The notes beneath the pieces were generated by a model. The model was not told the DNA's origin and searched no databases. It was given only the letters and a program-made list of their open reading frames with translations. DNA of 64,000 nt. Origin: Punctularia strigosozonata HHB-11173 SS5. Taxonomy: Eukaryota > Basidiomycota > Agaricomycetes > Corticiales > Punctulariaceae. The stretch covers positions 474,651 to 538,650 of the forward strand of contig NW_006767433.1 of assembly GCF_000264995.1 (NCBI RefSeq), written 5' to 3'. Position numbers and translations under genes: made by a program. The number at the start of each line of letters is the position of its first letter. Position 1 is the stretch's first letter. Positions 1 to 9,412 of the stretch are shown here, piece after piece.

Positions 1-618
1 GCGAATTTATGTACAGATGTATTGGCTTGGACGAGTCCTCCGCTTCGAGAAACAGGAGTTGGGAGACAATCAGAGCAGAGTCCGAGTCATGTATCTGCGG
101 GACGTCCGCGGTGTCTATGAACAGTGCGATCCACCTTGTTAACTACTTCGAACGTACCGGGCCGTGAAGCATCACAACACGCTCCCTCAACAGACGGGAG
201 AAGATATCGTATGAACGTTCGCCCCGTCCCTGGATGTACTGATGAGCACAGAAACGTCAATCGTCCCACGAATCCTACCGTTTGTTCAATGACGATAGGG
301 ACCAAGCCCGACGACCTGATTTCACTGGTGCACGTCCGTTGGGACAGATGGTGAAACTGGCGATACGCGGGATGCAAGGAAGATTTGAGCGGCCTATTAT
401 AGACATCAGATACAGAACGTCTGAGATTCGCTCTAGCGCAGGGTAGCATTGAGAAATGGTGGAAGGAGGTGGTCTTTGGCAAGTCGCGACCAGGTGACGA
501 ACGCGCCGCATCGCGTGACGCACCTCTGTCTGCAGGACCTCTGTAGCGGCGCCAGCAATCCAGCCTCCACCTTCCAGGCTTCAGCCTTTCAAGCTTCGTA
601 GTCGCGTCGGTTGCCGGT
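1..618. other. Region upstream of the BRL1-like gene, no gene seen
   Basis: Only short, overlapping, low-quality frames occur here on both strands and none shows a recognisable domain or intron pattern. The last 100 bases before position 619 are C/T-rich, as is common just upstream of basidiomycete start codons, so the stretch probably includes the promoter and 5' leader of the gene at 619. The first bases could belong to a neighbouring gene cut by the window edge, which I cannot tell. Confidence 0.4.
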
Positions 619-2305
619 ATGGCTTACAGGAACGCACGTTCGACAGAAGCGCCCATGGACTTCGAGTTCACCTCGCGTCCCAATACACGGCCACTTTGGG
701 CTCAACCGGGCGGCGGAGAACCCAGCACACCGCGTAAACGTATGTCCACCTTCGTCCCAACTCGTCTTGACAGGTTCATCTTTACTGGAGGACTAACGAC
801 GACAATGTTCTGAAGGCACACAAGATGATCTGAACGCGCCTCCCTCCCCATTCGCACCGCGCCCGCCGCAACCATCCTTTGGAGCGAACCAGAGTGTTCC
901 ATTCCTGTTTCAGTCGCCCCAGATGCCGGCACCTCAACCAAACTACCCCTGGGCACCCCCTTCGGGGTTCTCGCCAACAAAGGCATTTCCGCAGCCTGAA
1001 ATTCCGGAGGTGACTATGGGCGAGGCTAGCCCGGAGGTACCGAGGCCGAAACCCGCCGTCTCTGACGACGTGAAGGACAATATCGAGGGTGATGGCCCGG
1101 TCGAAGGCGATAGCAAGACCGATGAAAGGAGGGTAGTGGCCCTCGGCGGACTGAAGAGAGTGTTCAAGAAAAGACAGGCCGCTCTCGCGAGGACTAGACG
1201 AAGAGAAGCGTTGAGTGAAGGAGAGACAGACGGTAGCAGCGAGGAGGAGGGTGAAGAACGAGGCATGAAGACTGTCACGAAGAAAATGACAAACCACTAC
1301 ACACTCAATATGCCAGGCGTCAGTGGTCAAGGAGATCTTCCGTACTTGCTTCTTGGGTGAGCTCGTCATCTCTCCGACACTGTCCTTCGGTATCGTCTCA
1401 GAGCGTGTACCGCAGATACCTTCAATTCTTCTTCAACTTGTCGCTGGTTCTGGTTTTCCTCTACCTGTTGATACAGTTCATCCTGACGGTTCAGAGGGAT
1501 GTCGAACATCGTATATCAGAGTATTCTATGGGTCAGTCCATTTCCGTTGGACATGTCTTGGTCCAGTACTTACTATCGGGTTCAATGTGCAGACGTCATT
1601 CAAGATATAGCACACTGCGCACTACAGTTTCGTACAAATCTATGCGATGCAAATCCCGTTCCTGCTATGGCACATCAGGCAAGCACCTCTTTTCTCCGCC
1701 TTATTCCACTTATTAACTATCAATATGTGCATGCAGTGTGCGTCATGGAAAACATGCATGGATCGGGATCCCACTAAGGTCGGCCGTGCCAAGGTTGGCG
1801 CGGAGTTGATTGCGGAGGTCGTCAATGGATTCGTGGAACCGATAAGCTGGAAAACCTTGGTGAGCTTCCAGTCCCGCTCAGTCGCCTTGGTCCTTCTCCG
1901 CTCCTTATGGGAAAGGGCGCCGTTTTGCAACGCACTAACAGCACACGTTCGTGTAGGCCTTCACCTTGACTTCGCTCTCATTTCTGACGGTGTTCATCAA
2001 CACCCTATTATCACTGTACCGATCCAAACACGCACATTCCTCGGTCACGGCAGCGATTTCCCCTCAACATCATCCCTCTCTTACCGGTGTGTTGTGTTCA
2101 TCCTACACGATTTGTCACCTTCACGTGCGAAACTTCGGTTCGGACCACCGCGATCTCATACGTCCTGCGCTTTTCAGGTTTTCCCCCACAAGTTGGTTAT
2201 GCTCAGCCGCATTTCGCTGTTGCGCCGGCGGCCCCTCACACTTGGCCAAAAGGGGATATCAATGAAGGATGGGAAGCTCGACCTAGGAGAAGACGGTTGA
2301 AATGA
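619..2305 (+). CDS. BRL1: BRL1/BRR6-type nuclear envelope protein, seven exons
   Basis: Likely integral nuclear-envelope protein of the Brl1/Brr6 family, which in yeasts helps nuclear pore assembly and nuclear membrane lipid homeostasis. Exons: 619-739, 816 (or 825)-1356, 1416-1531, 1593-1678, 1737-1859, 1957-2086, 2178-2305. All phases join and give about 414 residues. The N-terminal half is proline-rich and disordered with an acidic/basic stretch. The C-terminal half holds the family core: a first membrane segment (FFFNLSLVLVFLYLLIQFIL), a luminal part with four cysteines (AHCALQ, TNLCDANP, CASWKTCMDRDPTKVGRAKV) and a second membrane segment (LSFLTVFINTLLSLY). The tail is basic (RPRRRRLK). 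The third internal intron starts with GC instead of GT. ATG 619 opens the only frame that splices into the core. The exon 2 acceptor is uncertain by 9 nt. I see no damage; this looks like the only active host gene in the window. Confidence 0.88.
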
Positions 2306-3487
2306 ACTACTGCTCCAGACGATCAACACACGTCAGGCGCTACCTAGACATGGCCGGTGATCACATTCACCAAAGTTAGATTGGACACAACACTTTCGGT
2401 GTAGCTACTTTCGGACATGCGTGGCCCTGCTCCGAGAGGTCATCGCTGGGTGCGATGGTTAAAAAGAACACGAAACAATGTTTTGGCCTTGCGTATCATA
2501 GTCATACAGTTCATAGCTTACATCGTGGGAAAATGCCATTACGCATTTCGAAGTACCAGCTGATGGACTGAAGTGCCTATGCCACCGACTTTGTGCTCGA
2601 TGGCCTCAGAATTGTCTTTCATCCACTAGACAGTGAACATGTGGATTGGGCCTTTGGCCATCTTGCAAGAGACGCGGTGGTGAGCTGCGTGCTTGAGGAA
2701 TGTGTCAAACTCAAAAATATCTGGGTGCTTGAGTGATGACACCTGGTCAAAATCGCTCAGGAGCAGAGTGGCCAGAAAATCCGATTTTCTGGATGAACGG
2801 TCCATGGCTGGTCCATGGCCTTGCCATGTGACTACATTGTGGCACACCAGTCCCGCATTGTTCTGTGGGGGCCACTGCCCATAATCCCTGGAATAAAGAA
2901 CGACTTAATGTGGGGCATAATTGTTACAGGCCTGAGCAAACTGCAGCCCGACAACCCAACATCCCGACATTGTGATGCACCGATGTCAGGTGGCTGTGCC
3001 CATTGGGATCATGCACAAAGAGTATTAAGACCTATAGCTGCATGTAAGGCTACAGGTTGTTTAGTTAATACATGAAAGGAGGAGTACTGTACTTTTACGA
3101 CCATAAGTTCAAGCGGACCCCTTGGGGACAGGGGATACGCTGTAAGTTCAGACCCATGGGAAGTTCATGAACTGATATCAATCAGATTGCTTTGTTCTCA
3201 CAGTAAGTGTCAATAGCTCCCACGGTCAGTAAGGTTCAGCTGAAATGGGAGGGGAAAGGGGACAAAACCCTGATTTAGGTTCAGTTCAAGGGTAGGGGGA
3301 GGAAGGGGGACAAACTTATGGTTGTAAAAGCACAGTATGCAGGGAGTTCTCACCTCCAGCAAACACGCTAGTGTAGTAAACAGTGGAGAGAATGAGACGA
3401 GCACAGCAGGCATATCAACGCACCACATGTGCACCTGTCAAACAGACATATAGGAGGGATACTCATCCTGGTGTTACTGCCCTATCC
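2306..3487. other. Intergenic region after BRL1, one dispersed-repeat fragment, no gene
   Basis: No frame here is convincing. Positions 2626-2760 match a sequence at 56.86-57.0 kb in the opposite orientation (listed separately). The part from 3060 to 3487 lies downstream of the minus-strand Copia coding sequence and may hold the remains of its 3' LTR, but I could not find matching LTR copies on both sides. Confidence 0.5.
2626..2760 (-). repeat. Dispersed coding repeat fragment, second copy near 56.9 kb
   Basis: Read on the minus strand this piece encodes a segment containing DTFLKHAAHHRVSCKMAKGP. The plus strand at 56.86-57.0 kb encodes DTFLKHAAHCGMSCKMAKGP in the same setting, and the nucleotides match at roughly four positions in five by eye. 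It is therefore a fragment of some repeated coding unit, probably of a mobile element because the second copy adjoins a Gypsy relic. I do not recognise the protein. Confidence 0.6.
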
Positions 3488-3545
3488 TCACATTCCTCCT
3501 TGCCATGGAGAAAGAACTCCCTCCTCCTCATCTCCAACAAACCCT

Positions 3546-4076
3546 CTAGAGCATGATCTTCTGTAAACCAAGTTGAAGATGGAGATGAGAAAAGGCGGGG
3601 AAGGGTAAGGCTTTTGTAAAGATGTCTGCAGTGTTATGTGCACTTGGCACATAGACAAATTTGACAATGCTGGCGGTGACCTTCTCACAGGTAAAGTGGT
3701 ACTGCATGTCAATATGCTTAGTCTTGCCATGGTTTGAAGGGTCCTTGGTAATTGTGTTTGAACCTTGGTTGTTGGCAGAGATGATGGTCGGCCCAACTTG
3801 AGGAAATCTGATACCCGCTAGCAGCTGGCAGATCCATACAGCCTCCTTCATCATGCTGCAGGAAGCGACGTATTCCGCTTCGCACGAAGACGTAGACACA
3901 GTAGGCTGTTTCTGCGACGACCATGGGATGGAGCCGGAGCCAAGAGGGAATGTATACCTGGACACGGAGCGGCACGTGTTGGGGCAGTTAGCGTGGTCAG
4001 AATCAGTCATACCAGTCAACTGCAGCTCCTTCTTTGAGCCCAAGGTCGCGAGGTGCCTTGAGGTAGTGTAGAACAT
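3546..4076 (-). pseudogene. Copia RNase H end of pol
   Basis: This is the C-terminal RNase H part of the same Copia pol, one frame off the preceding segment. Recognisable pieces are DSDHANCPNTCRSVSRYTF, STSSCEAEYVASCSMMKEAV, SANNQGSNTITKDPSNHGKT and the ending HIDMQYHFTCEKV...VPSAHNTADIFTKALP. The second acidic residue (Glu in CEAEYVA) is kept, and the Asp normally found in IDNQSA is Asn (SANNQGS). The frameshift lies between 4003 and 4076. Confidence 0.82.
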
Positions 4077-5670
4077 GCATCACTGACTGCCAGTGGACGA
4101 GACCAGGGTTCGCAAGAAACTGACTAAGGCGTTGAACGGCATGAGCAATGTCAGGCTGGGTACCAATCACGAGGTACATCAACGTTCCGATGACTTTTTG
4201 GTAGGGGTAGTTAGCCATTACGGCCTTGTCCTCCGTGGTAACAGGACATTTGAGGCAAGAATGCTTAGTACCAGGAGGCAGAGGTGTGAGATTGGACAAG
4301 TATGCCGCTGTTTGCATAGATATGGCCCAAAGACAGGGGGGTAGGTACGTGGCTGACATGCATGTGCATCCACGACCCATGATAGTCCGATGAGCACTTT
4401 TGCACATCCCGATGTGAGCAGATGAATATGGCACGGAGAACTGTTGGACAGTACTACTTGTGAGGATTAAACACATTGTGGTGCTGTCAAATTTGCGGCT
4501 GTTGTCAGAATGATAGATTCTGACGCGAGTAGATGTCACGTGGAAGATCTCGTCCTCCCACTTCTTCAGCGCAGGGGTGGTGTCCAATTTGCGCACAATC
4601 AGCAGGCTCCAGATGTAAACGGACGACTCATCAACTCTATCTAGTAAATAGAAATAGTCTCCAAGAGCACATATATGGAAAGGACCCTGAAGATCAATGT
4701 ACACCACGTCCAGCATACCCGTCACTCTCACCCCCTCACAAACCTTTGGCATGGCAGTTTTGCTCTGCTTGCCAAGGATGCAATGGTCACATGAGGGTGG
4801 CACTGCAAGCAAGGGGGATATGGGCATACCTTCGACAGTGTGGGTGCACATGGCATGTATCAAGGCGCGGTAGTTGGCATGCCCGAAGCAGCTGTGCCAG
4901 GTCGAAAGGGGTACTGCGGAAGTGGCGATGGGGCAGGTGTCACGTGCAGTGACAATGAATGGTGCTCCCAGGTCATCCAAATGGTAAAGACTATTGTTTT
5001 TGTGGGTTGCACTGGCAACGGGTTGGGTTTCCTGTTTCCAGTAGACGGTGGCGTAACCTGAATGTAATTTGATGCGGTAACCCTGATCGCAGAGACGACC
5101 GACAGATAGAAGAGTGATTGTAGTCTCAGGGACCCACAGAGTGTTTTCCACCAACAATTGATGACCAATTGCAAGCGCAATACACATAGTTCCCACTCCC
5201 GACGAGAGAACCTTTGAGCCGTTGAAGCCACCAATAGCAACATGGAGTGGGCGGAGAGACTCGAAGAGATGCTGACACTTCGTCAGGGAGATATTTGCCC
5301 CAGTATCAAGAGTGTACTCATGCGAGGCGTTGAGTTCCACCAAGCGTCTCTCTTCAGTGGACATTGCACTGGCCAGCCCTATGGCCGTACTATTAGCTGG
5401 AGACAACAGCTCCCAGTTGACAGAGGTTGTGTGCACAGTGTTTGCGACACAACTGCACTTGCCAAAATTGACGTGGGACCACGAACTGGAGTCGATATCA
5501 AGTAAGCAGGGATCCTCAGGAGTCGTTGCAAAAGCGAGGTGAGCAGGCCAGCTGGTAATGGCAGCAGCGGCGGCAAACAAGGGGGAGTGCAACAAGGTAC
5601 CGGTTTGCAAAGAGGGCAAGACCTCTGTGGAGGTATATAGCTTCCCATCCAGACCCTTCACAACAGCCAT
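4003..5670 (-). pseudogene. Copia protease-integrase with RT deleted
   Basis: In order it encodes an aspartic protease (YTLDTGANISL), the GAG-pre-integrase zinc region (WHSCFGHANYR with CDHCILGK) and the integrase core with Asp in VVYIDLQGP and Asp in IYHSDNSRKF. The third acidic residue, normally the Glu of NGVAERxNR, reads Lys here (MCKSAHRTI), so the integrase would be inactive. The frame then jumps from integrase (LTPLPPGTKHS) straight to the end of the RT domain (YPYQKVIGTLMYLVIGTQPD), so the palm with its YVDD box is gone. It shares the register of the upstream gag, separated by one TGA. The next piece (RNase H) is in another frame. Confidence 0.82.
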
Positions 5671-5676
5671 GTTAGC

Positions 5677-6453
5677 TCAGGAAGCCAGAGCAGAGCTCTT
5701 GGGGGACTTCATAGGTTCCCTGTTGCATGCAACCAGAACGGCACCTGGTTGGTCCTTCTTCATACAAGGGGAGGCATTGCAGACCTTACACCAGTAGCTC
5801 AAGAAAGTGTGGTTGTGGTGGTGACCATCTTTCTTGCCATTGCTCGCACCGGAGGCCTTGGACTGGTGAGAAGACGCGTGAACACAGACAGCATTGGCAA
5901 CAGTGGAAGGCTTCTGGCGACCAAGGACCGAACACTCGATTTCTGAAGTCAGCACCTTGCAGCTAGCCAAGTCGTGCATGACGTTGGCAAAGATGTCAGG
6001 GAGATTCACAGACAGGGCATTGATACAAATGATGTTCACGATGTCCTCAATGGTCTTTGGTAGCCGGGCCTTGAAGAGGTGTCGGGTGTCCACATGAACA
6101 GAAGCAATAGTGCTGGATGCGGTCTGTTCGGGACCAGGAGTGAAAGCCATACCAAAGAGGTTCATCCAGATTTCAGCCTTCAGCTTGTCACCAACGGCCT
6201 GATGGCGAAGATGGAGCACCTGCCAGGCGGCCAGCAAGGTGTCGTGGATATCAAAGATCTCACGGTCCTCCGGCGACACGTTTCTCCATAACAGAGATTT
6301 GATGAGTCCATCATTGTGCCTGAATGCCTGATGGATAGTTGCCAGCGCAGGATCAGACAGCACTTCAGGGACTGTGAGGCACGGAGGGGGGTTGACATTG
6401 ACAAAATAGTCTTGCAGGAATATACAACCAAGTTTGTTCAGGAATTGCATCAA
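5677..6453 (-). pseudogene. Copia gag (capsid-like) region
   Basis: A frame of about 258 residues upstream of the protease in a Copia element, hence the gag part. The order and features such as RHQAVGDKLKAEIW and the repeated short acidic and basic helices fit a Copia gag of the UBN2/DUF4219 type. A C-terminal Cys/His-rich patch (KKDGHHHNHTFLSYWCKVC) stands where a zinc knuckle would be, but it lacks the normal CX2CX4HX4C spacing. The frame ends with TGA at 5679-5677, and the pol frame continues in the same register directly after it. The stop is either a mutation or a readthrough signal. Confidence 0.7.
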
Positions 6454-6530
6454 GAAAGCTACTCAGTTATCTGCCGCAAGCGACAGTTGGCGGTCATCTG
6501 GAAGGTCATGAAATGTGCTTGAGTTTGAGA

Positions 6531-6899
6531 TGCAGGGAATGTCTGTGTAGGAGGATGTTGCAGATGCCGTTGTCGCTGTGGTCGGCATGGCGGATGAGGT
6601 ATCCATTAAAACGATTGTGGGTATGGGAACGGGAGAGACCAATCACAAAGCTAGCAAGGGATCTGGAGTGATAGGACACAGGGTTAGTGCCGGTTAGAAC
6701 CCCAGTCACTGCACGAAGTTCTCGACTTGACACCGACTATGTATATTAGTGAAGGACTCTACCAACTTCTCTTGGTTGGATTCACTTACCGATACATGGA
6801 CCCAGAGGTAAGTACGGACAGCACTTGACTACTCTGGAGACTCAAAGCACCCTTCAAGGGAGATGCTGCTCATTGTGACAAGTCTGAAAGTGCCATGAA
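6531..6899. other. Short intergenic stretch, possibly Copia leader
   Basis: This is the stretch between the minus-strand Copia gag and the three-module region. No convincing reading frame, RNA or LTR terminus could be recognised. On the minus strand it would be the element's 5' leader. Confidence 0.35.
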
Positions 6900-8150
6900 C
6901 TACCTACACAATGGCGGGATTGACCCGTACCCAGACCTTCTGGGATACTCCCAATAGGATGGATTTGCCATGTCCATTGGGCAGCTGCTGTTGACACCAG
7001 ACCATGTCAAGCTCCCAATCTGTGCCTGCTCACCTCTAGGACTTCCCCAATCTGTCCATGACCTTGCAACCCATGCTCCCAACATCTTTCGCCCACTCTC
7101 TGCGCCTCCAACACTGCCCTCTGAAGCCAACCCTTACCGACACTCACTCTCAAACATACATCCTTGAGCTGGTCCTAATGGATGATGTTCGACTCTGCTG
7201 ACAAATTCTCCATAGTAGCCGCCAGCTGCTGCCTGGGGAACTAATTAATAGGTACAGTGTCGACAAGTTGACACCTCGCTTGTTCTTTGATGAACAGGAT
7301 TACATCAATATTGTCGACACAGTCCGGGAACTGACCCAGGAACTGGCAGATAATGAGGTACTCACCTACCCTTGTCTCGGTATCAACTGAAGACTGAGAG
7401 CTTCGCGATCGGCACTCGACTTTGACGACAACACAACCAGACCTCCCTATGGACCTTCCAGAATGTGCACAGGCCTTAACGTGTTCCCCAGCCTTCCTGG
7501 ACTGTACTACCCATCTGGAGGGTATGTAGTATCTCTCTCAGAACCGTTGGACAGTCACCTGCACATCAAAGTCCTAATCCATGTCGCTTCACTGCCCAAT
7601 TATCCCAGGATCGTTCACGACCTCTCAAATCAAATACCCCAAACCTACCGACTGCTGTCTGCGCTTGTGACCCCTGAACCACCAACAAATAATTATCGGG
7701 CTTTGCTCATGTACAAAATTGAGCTTGTTGGCCAGGATGACCCCATCCTAAAAGGCTGCTTGCTGAAGGCTGCGTATGATCAGGTTCTCACCAGCACCTC
7801 ACTTCACCACGCAAACACCCCCACCACAAAGCTATATTTCAGCCATAAAATATTCCTGCTGATCATGCAGACCGCTCAGCTTGACATGGACGCCCACGCT
7901 TGCGAGGAAGCTGGTGGCACGTCCCACCAGTTCTTCATGGACCTCCCCAGCACGTACTACCCCACTGATGGGTTTGCCATATCCAAAGGACAGCCACTGG
8001 ACAGCAACATGCAACTCAAGCTTCCCATCTGTGCCACATCGCTGCCAGGCTTCTTGCACTCCATCCACAACTTGTACAAGGAGGCTCCGTACATGTATCG
8101 CCCACTCTCAGCTCCCACAACATCCAACCCGCCTATCCTGGAGTACCCTA
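6900..8150 (+). pseudogene. Unrecognised three-module coding region, broken
   Basis: Three similar stretches follow one another on the plus strand, around 6960-7110, 7500-7670 and 7930-8140. Each carries a version of GGF-(A/V)-hydrophobic-S, then QPLDS, then KLPICA-x-SLPGF, then SIHDL and RPLSAP. The linkers also correspond: IELVGQDD before the third module resembles LELVLMDD before the second. The first module has a stop (SQ*DGFAMS) and others lie between modules, so the whole is a pseudogene unless unseen introns remove the stops. The last module is cut at 8150 by the inverted-repeat element. I do not recognise the family; it has no signal peptide or membrane segment that I can see. Confidence 0.5.
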
Positions 8151-8531
8151 AGGCCCCGATCGGGACACCGGGTTGGGTTAGGTTGGGTTGGGTTCGGTTG
8201 AGTTGAGGCCCGGGCTGGGTGACCCGTGTTACATGTAATGTATTTGTCACCATTTGTCACCATTTGTCACATTAACCTTCGCCACAAATACAATGTAAAC
8301 AGTGCCCAGGTAGACATAATAGACCACTGAGCCTTAGGAGCCATGAGAGGGAGCAGGAGAAAGAAGAGGATACAGTCCATTAATCCATGAATATCTATTG
8401 TAACTTGACTGCTGCTCAACGGCGTGACTCCGAGTTCCTCAGCCTTGCCGGCGTGATTCCCGCATCCACGCCACCTCGACTCCCACACTTTTTGGCGGGG
8501 ACAACCCAACCTGGTGTCCCGATTGGGGCCT
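8151..8531. mobile_element. MITE-like element with about 30-bp terminal inverted repeats
   Basis: The left end (8151-8182) begins AGGCCCCGATCGGGACACC and continues into a GGTTGGGTT tract. The right end (8500-8531) is its reverse complement with two or three changes. The 381-bp element has no coding capacity. It carries three tandem copies of a 10-bp unit (accatttgtc) near 8248-8272. A clean target duplication is not visible (CCTA on the left, AAGT on the right). It truncates the upstream coding module. Confidence 0.65.
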
Positions 8532-8621
8532 AAGTCTTGTACTTATGTGATCGAGCTCATCTTGAACGTCGACCCATGACTTGGCGGCGCCAAAATGAAG
8601 GCAAGTCATTTCCCCCTTCCC

Positions 8622-8709
8622 AGCTCAGGAAAAATCTACATTGCTATGGCAGGCTATATATACTGTAGAGTACTATCATAGTATTACCATAGTACTCTGT
8701 AGCTTCCAT
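8622..8709 (+). mobile_element. Left part of a roughly 110-bp AT-rich MITE split by copy A
   Basis: This matches the left three quarters of the MITE copies at 30422-30534 and 37376-37486 (shared core AAAAATCTACATTGCTATGG). The missing right end is found at 29995-30018, on the far side of the two nested insertions. An AT dinucleotide at 8708-8709 is repeated at 29995-29996. Confidence 0.75.
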
Positions 8710-8871
8710 CATCTGAGAAAATCTAGATCACTATATGGCACTACATAGTGCCATATAGCCTCCATAGGTCTATAGCAATGTCCTTTGCTACCCGTGCTAG
8801 AAATCTGCCAGCCAATGCTATCATAGTGCCATAGGTGCTATAGAGGGTTCTGTCATGGCTACAGTAGCTAT
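8710..8871 (+). mobile_element. Copy A, left part of a TA/AT-targeting non-autonomous DNA element
   Basis: It starts CATCTGAGAAAATC, like the intact copy C at 50287. It continues with the same ctatag-rich filler until the CACTA-like element interrupts it at 8871. The remainder resumes at 28178. Confidence 0.75.
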
Positions 8872-9315
8872 CACGGCGGTTGGATCAGAGTTCCGACATG
8901 TGTTGAATTTATAACCACGCGTGAACCAGATTTTGAAAATTGGTTGCTCAATCACGAAAGAAGGAAACAAATATCTGTATTTTATAATCTCGTGTATTCA
9001 GCACGCCTTTCAGCATTTCCAGAATTAATGAATAGGGAATTTAAAATGAACACCATGCGCGTATCTACAGCTACATTACAAGAACAATTGGGCATATATG
9101 ATACATCAGATCTTCAAGAATGCGAGTGGTGAACGTGCAGATTAGAATTTTGAGTGCGCGATTTTCAACGGACGAGGCGAGAATTTTGAATTCGATACCG
9201 ATGCATATTGAAAGGTCCAGTCAGCGACCCGTGAGCACCCGCTCAGTACCCCATGAGCGGGTCTTCAGCCCCCGTCGTCGAGATCCGCCGGCCGACGTCG
9301 CTTGCCACATATGCG
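8872..9315 (+). repeat. Left terminal inverted repeat of the CACTA-like element
   Basis: This pairs with 27733-28177 in reverse complement. The best-kept blocks are the outermost 50 bp (CACGGCGG, GGATCAGAGTTC, GTTGAATTTATAACC), a central block (GCGTATCTACAGCTACATTA) and the inner 130 bp (GTCCAGTCAGCGACCCGTGA and following). The middle is clearly diverged. AT-rich sub-motifs containing TTTTGAA recur in it and could be transposase contact sites; that part is inference. Confidence 0.9.
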
Positions 9316-9412
9316 AAGATTTGAAGGGCGATGAGCGCTGCTCGTCTCAATCGGGTGATTAGCTAGAGCAGTGGCATATGTTAGTCAATGTCATAAGGAA
9401 GAAGATAACGAC

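Larger units (their letters stand above)
3488..6530 (-). mobile_element. Ty1/Copia retrotransposon, degenerate, internally deleted
   Basis: Reading the minus strand from 6453 to 3546 gives the Copia order gag, protease, integrase and RNase H, with the reverse transcriptase palm missing. The element is dead: it has the deletion, a frameshift between pol and RNase H, and a changed integrase catalytic residue. A TGTTGGAGATGAG stretch at about 3543-3531 on the minus strand follows a purine-rich run and might be the start of the 3' LTR. No clear partner was found upstream, so the limits are approximate. Confidence 0.8.

Noticed and set aside
87-523. Minus-strand frames upstream of the BRL1-like gene
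   Set aside because: They have no start context, domain or splice pattern and overlap each other in different frames.
8160-8216. Telomere-like GGTTGGGTTAGG tract
   Set aside because: It is short, irregular and part of the inverted repeat of the element at 8151-8531, with a matching tract at the other end.
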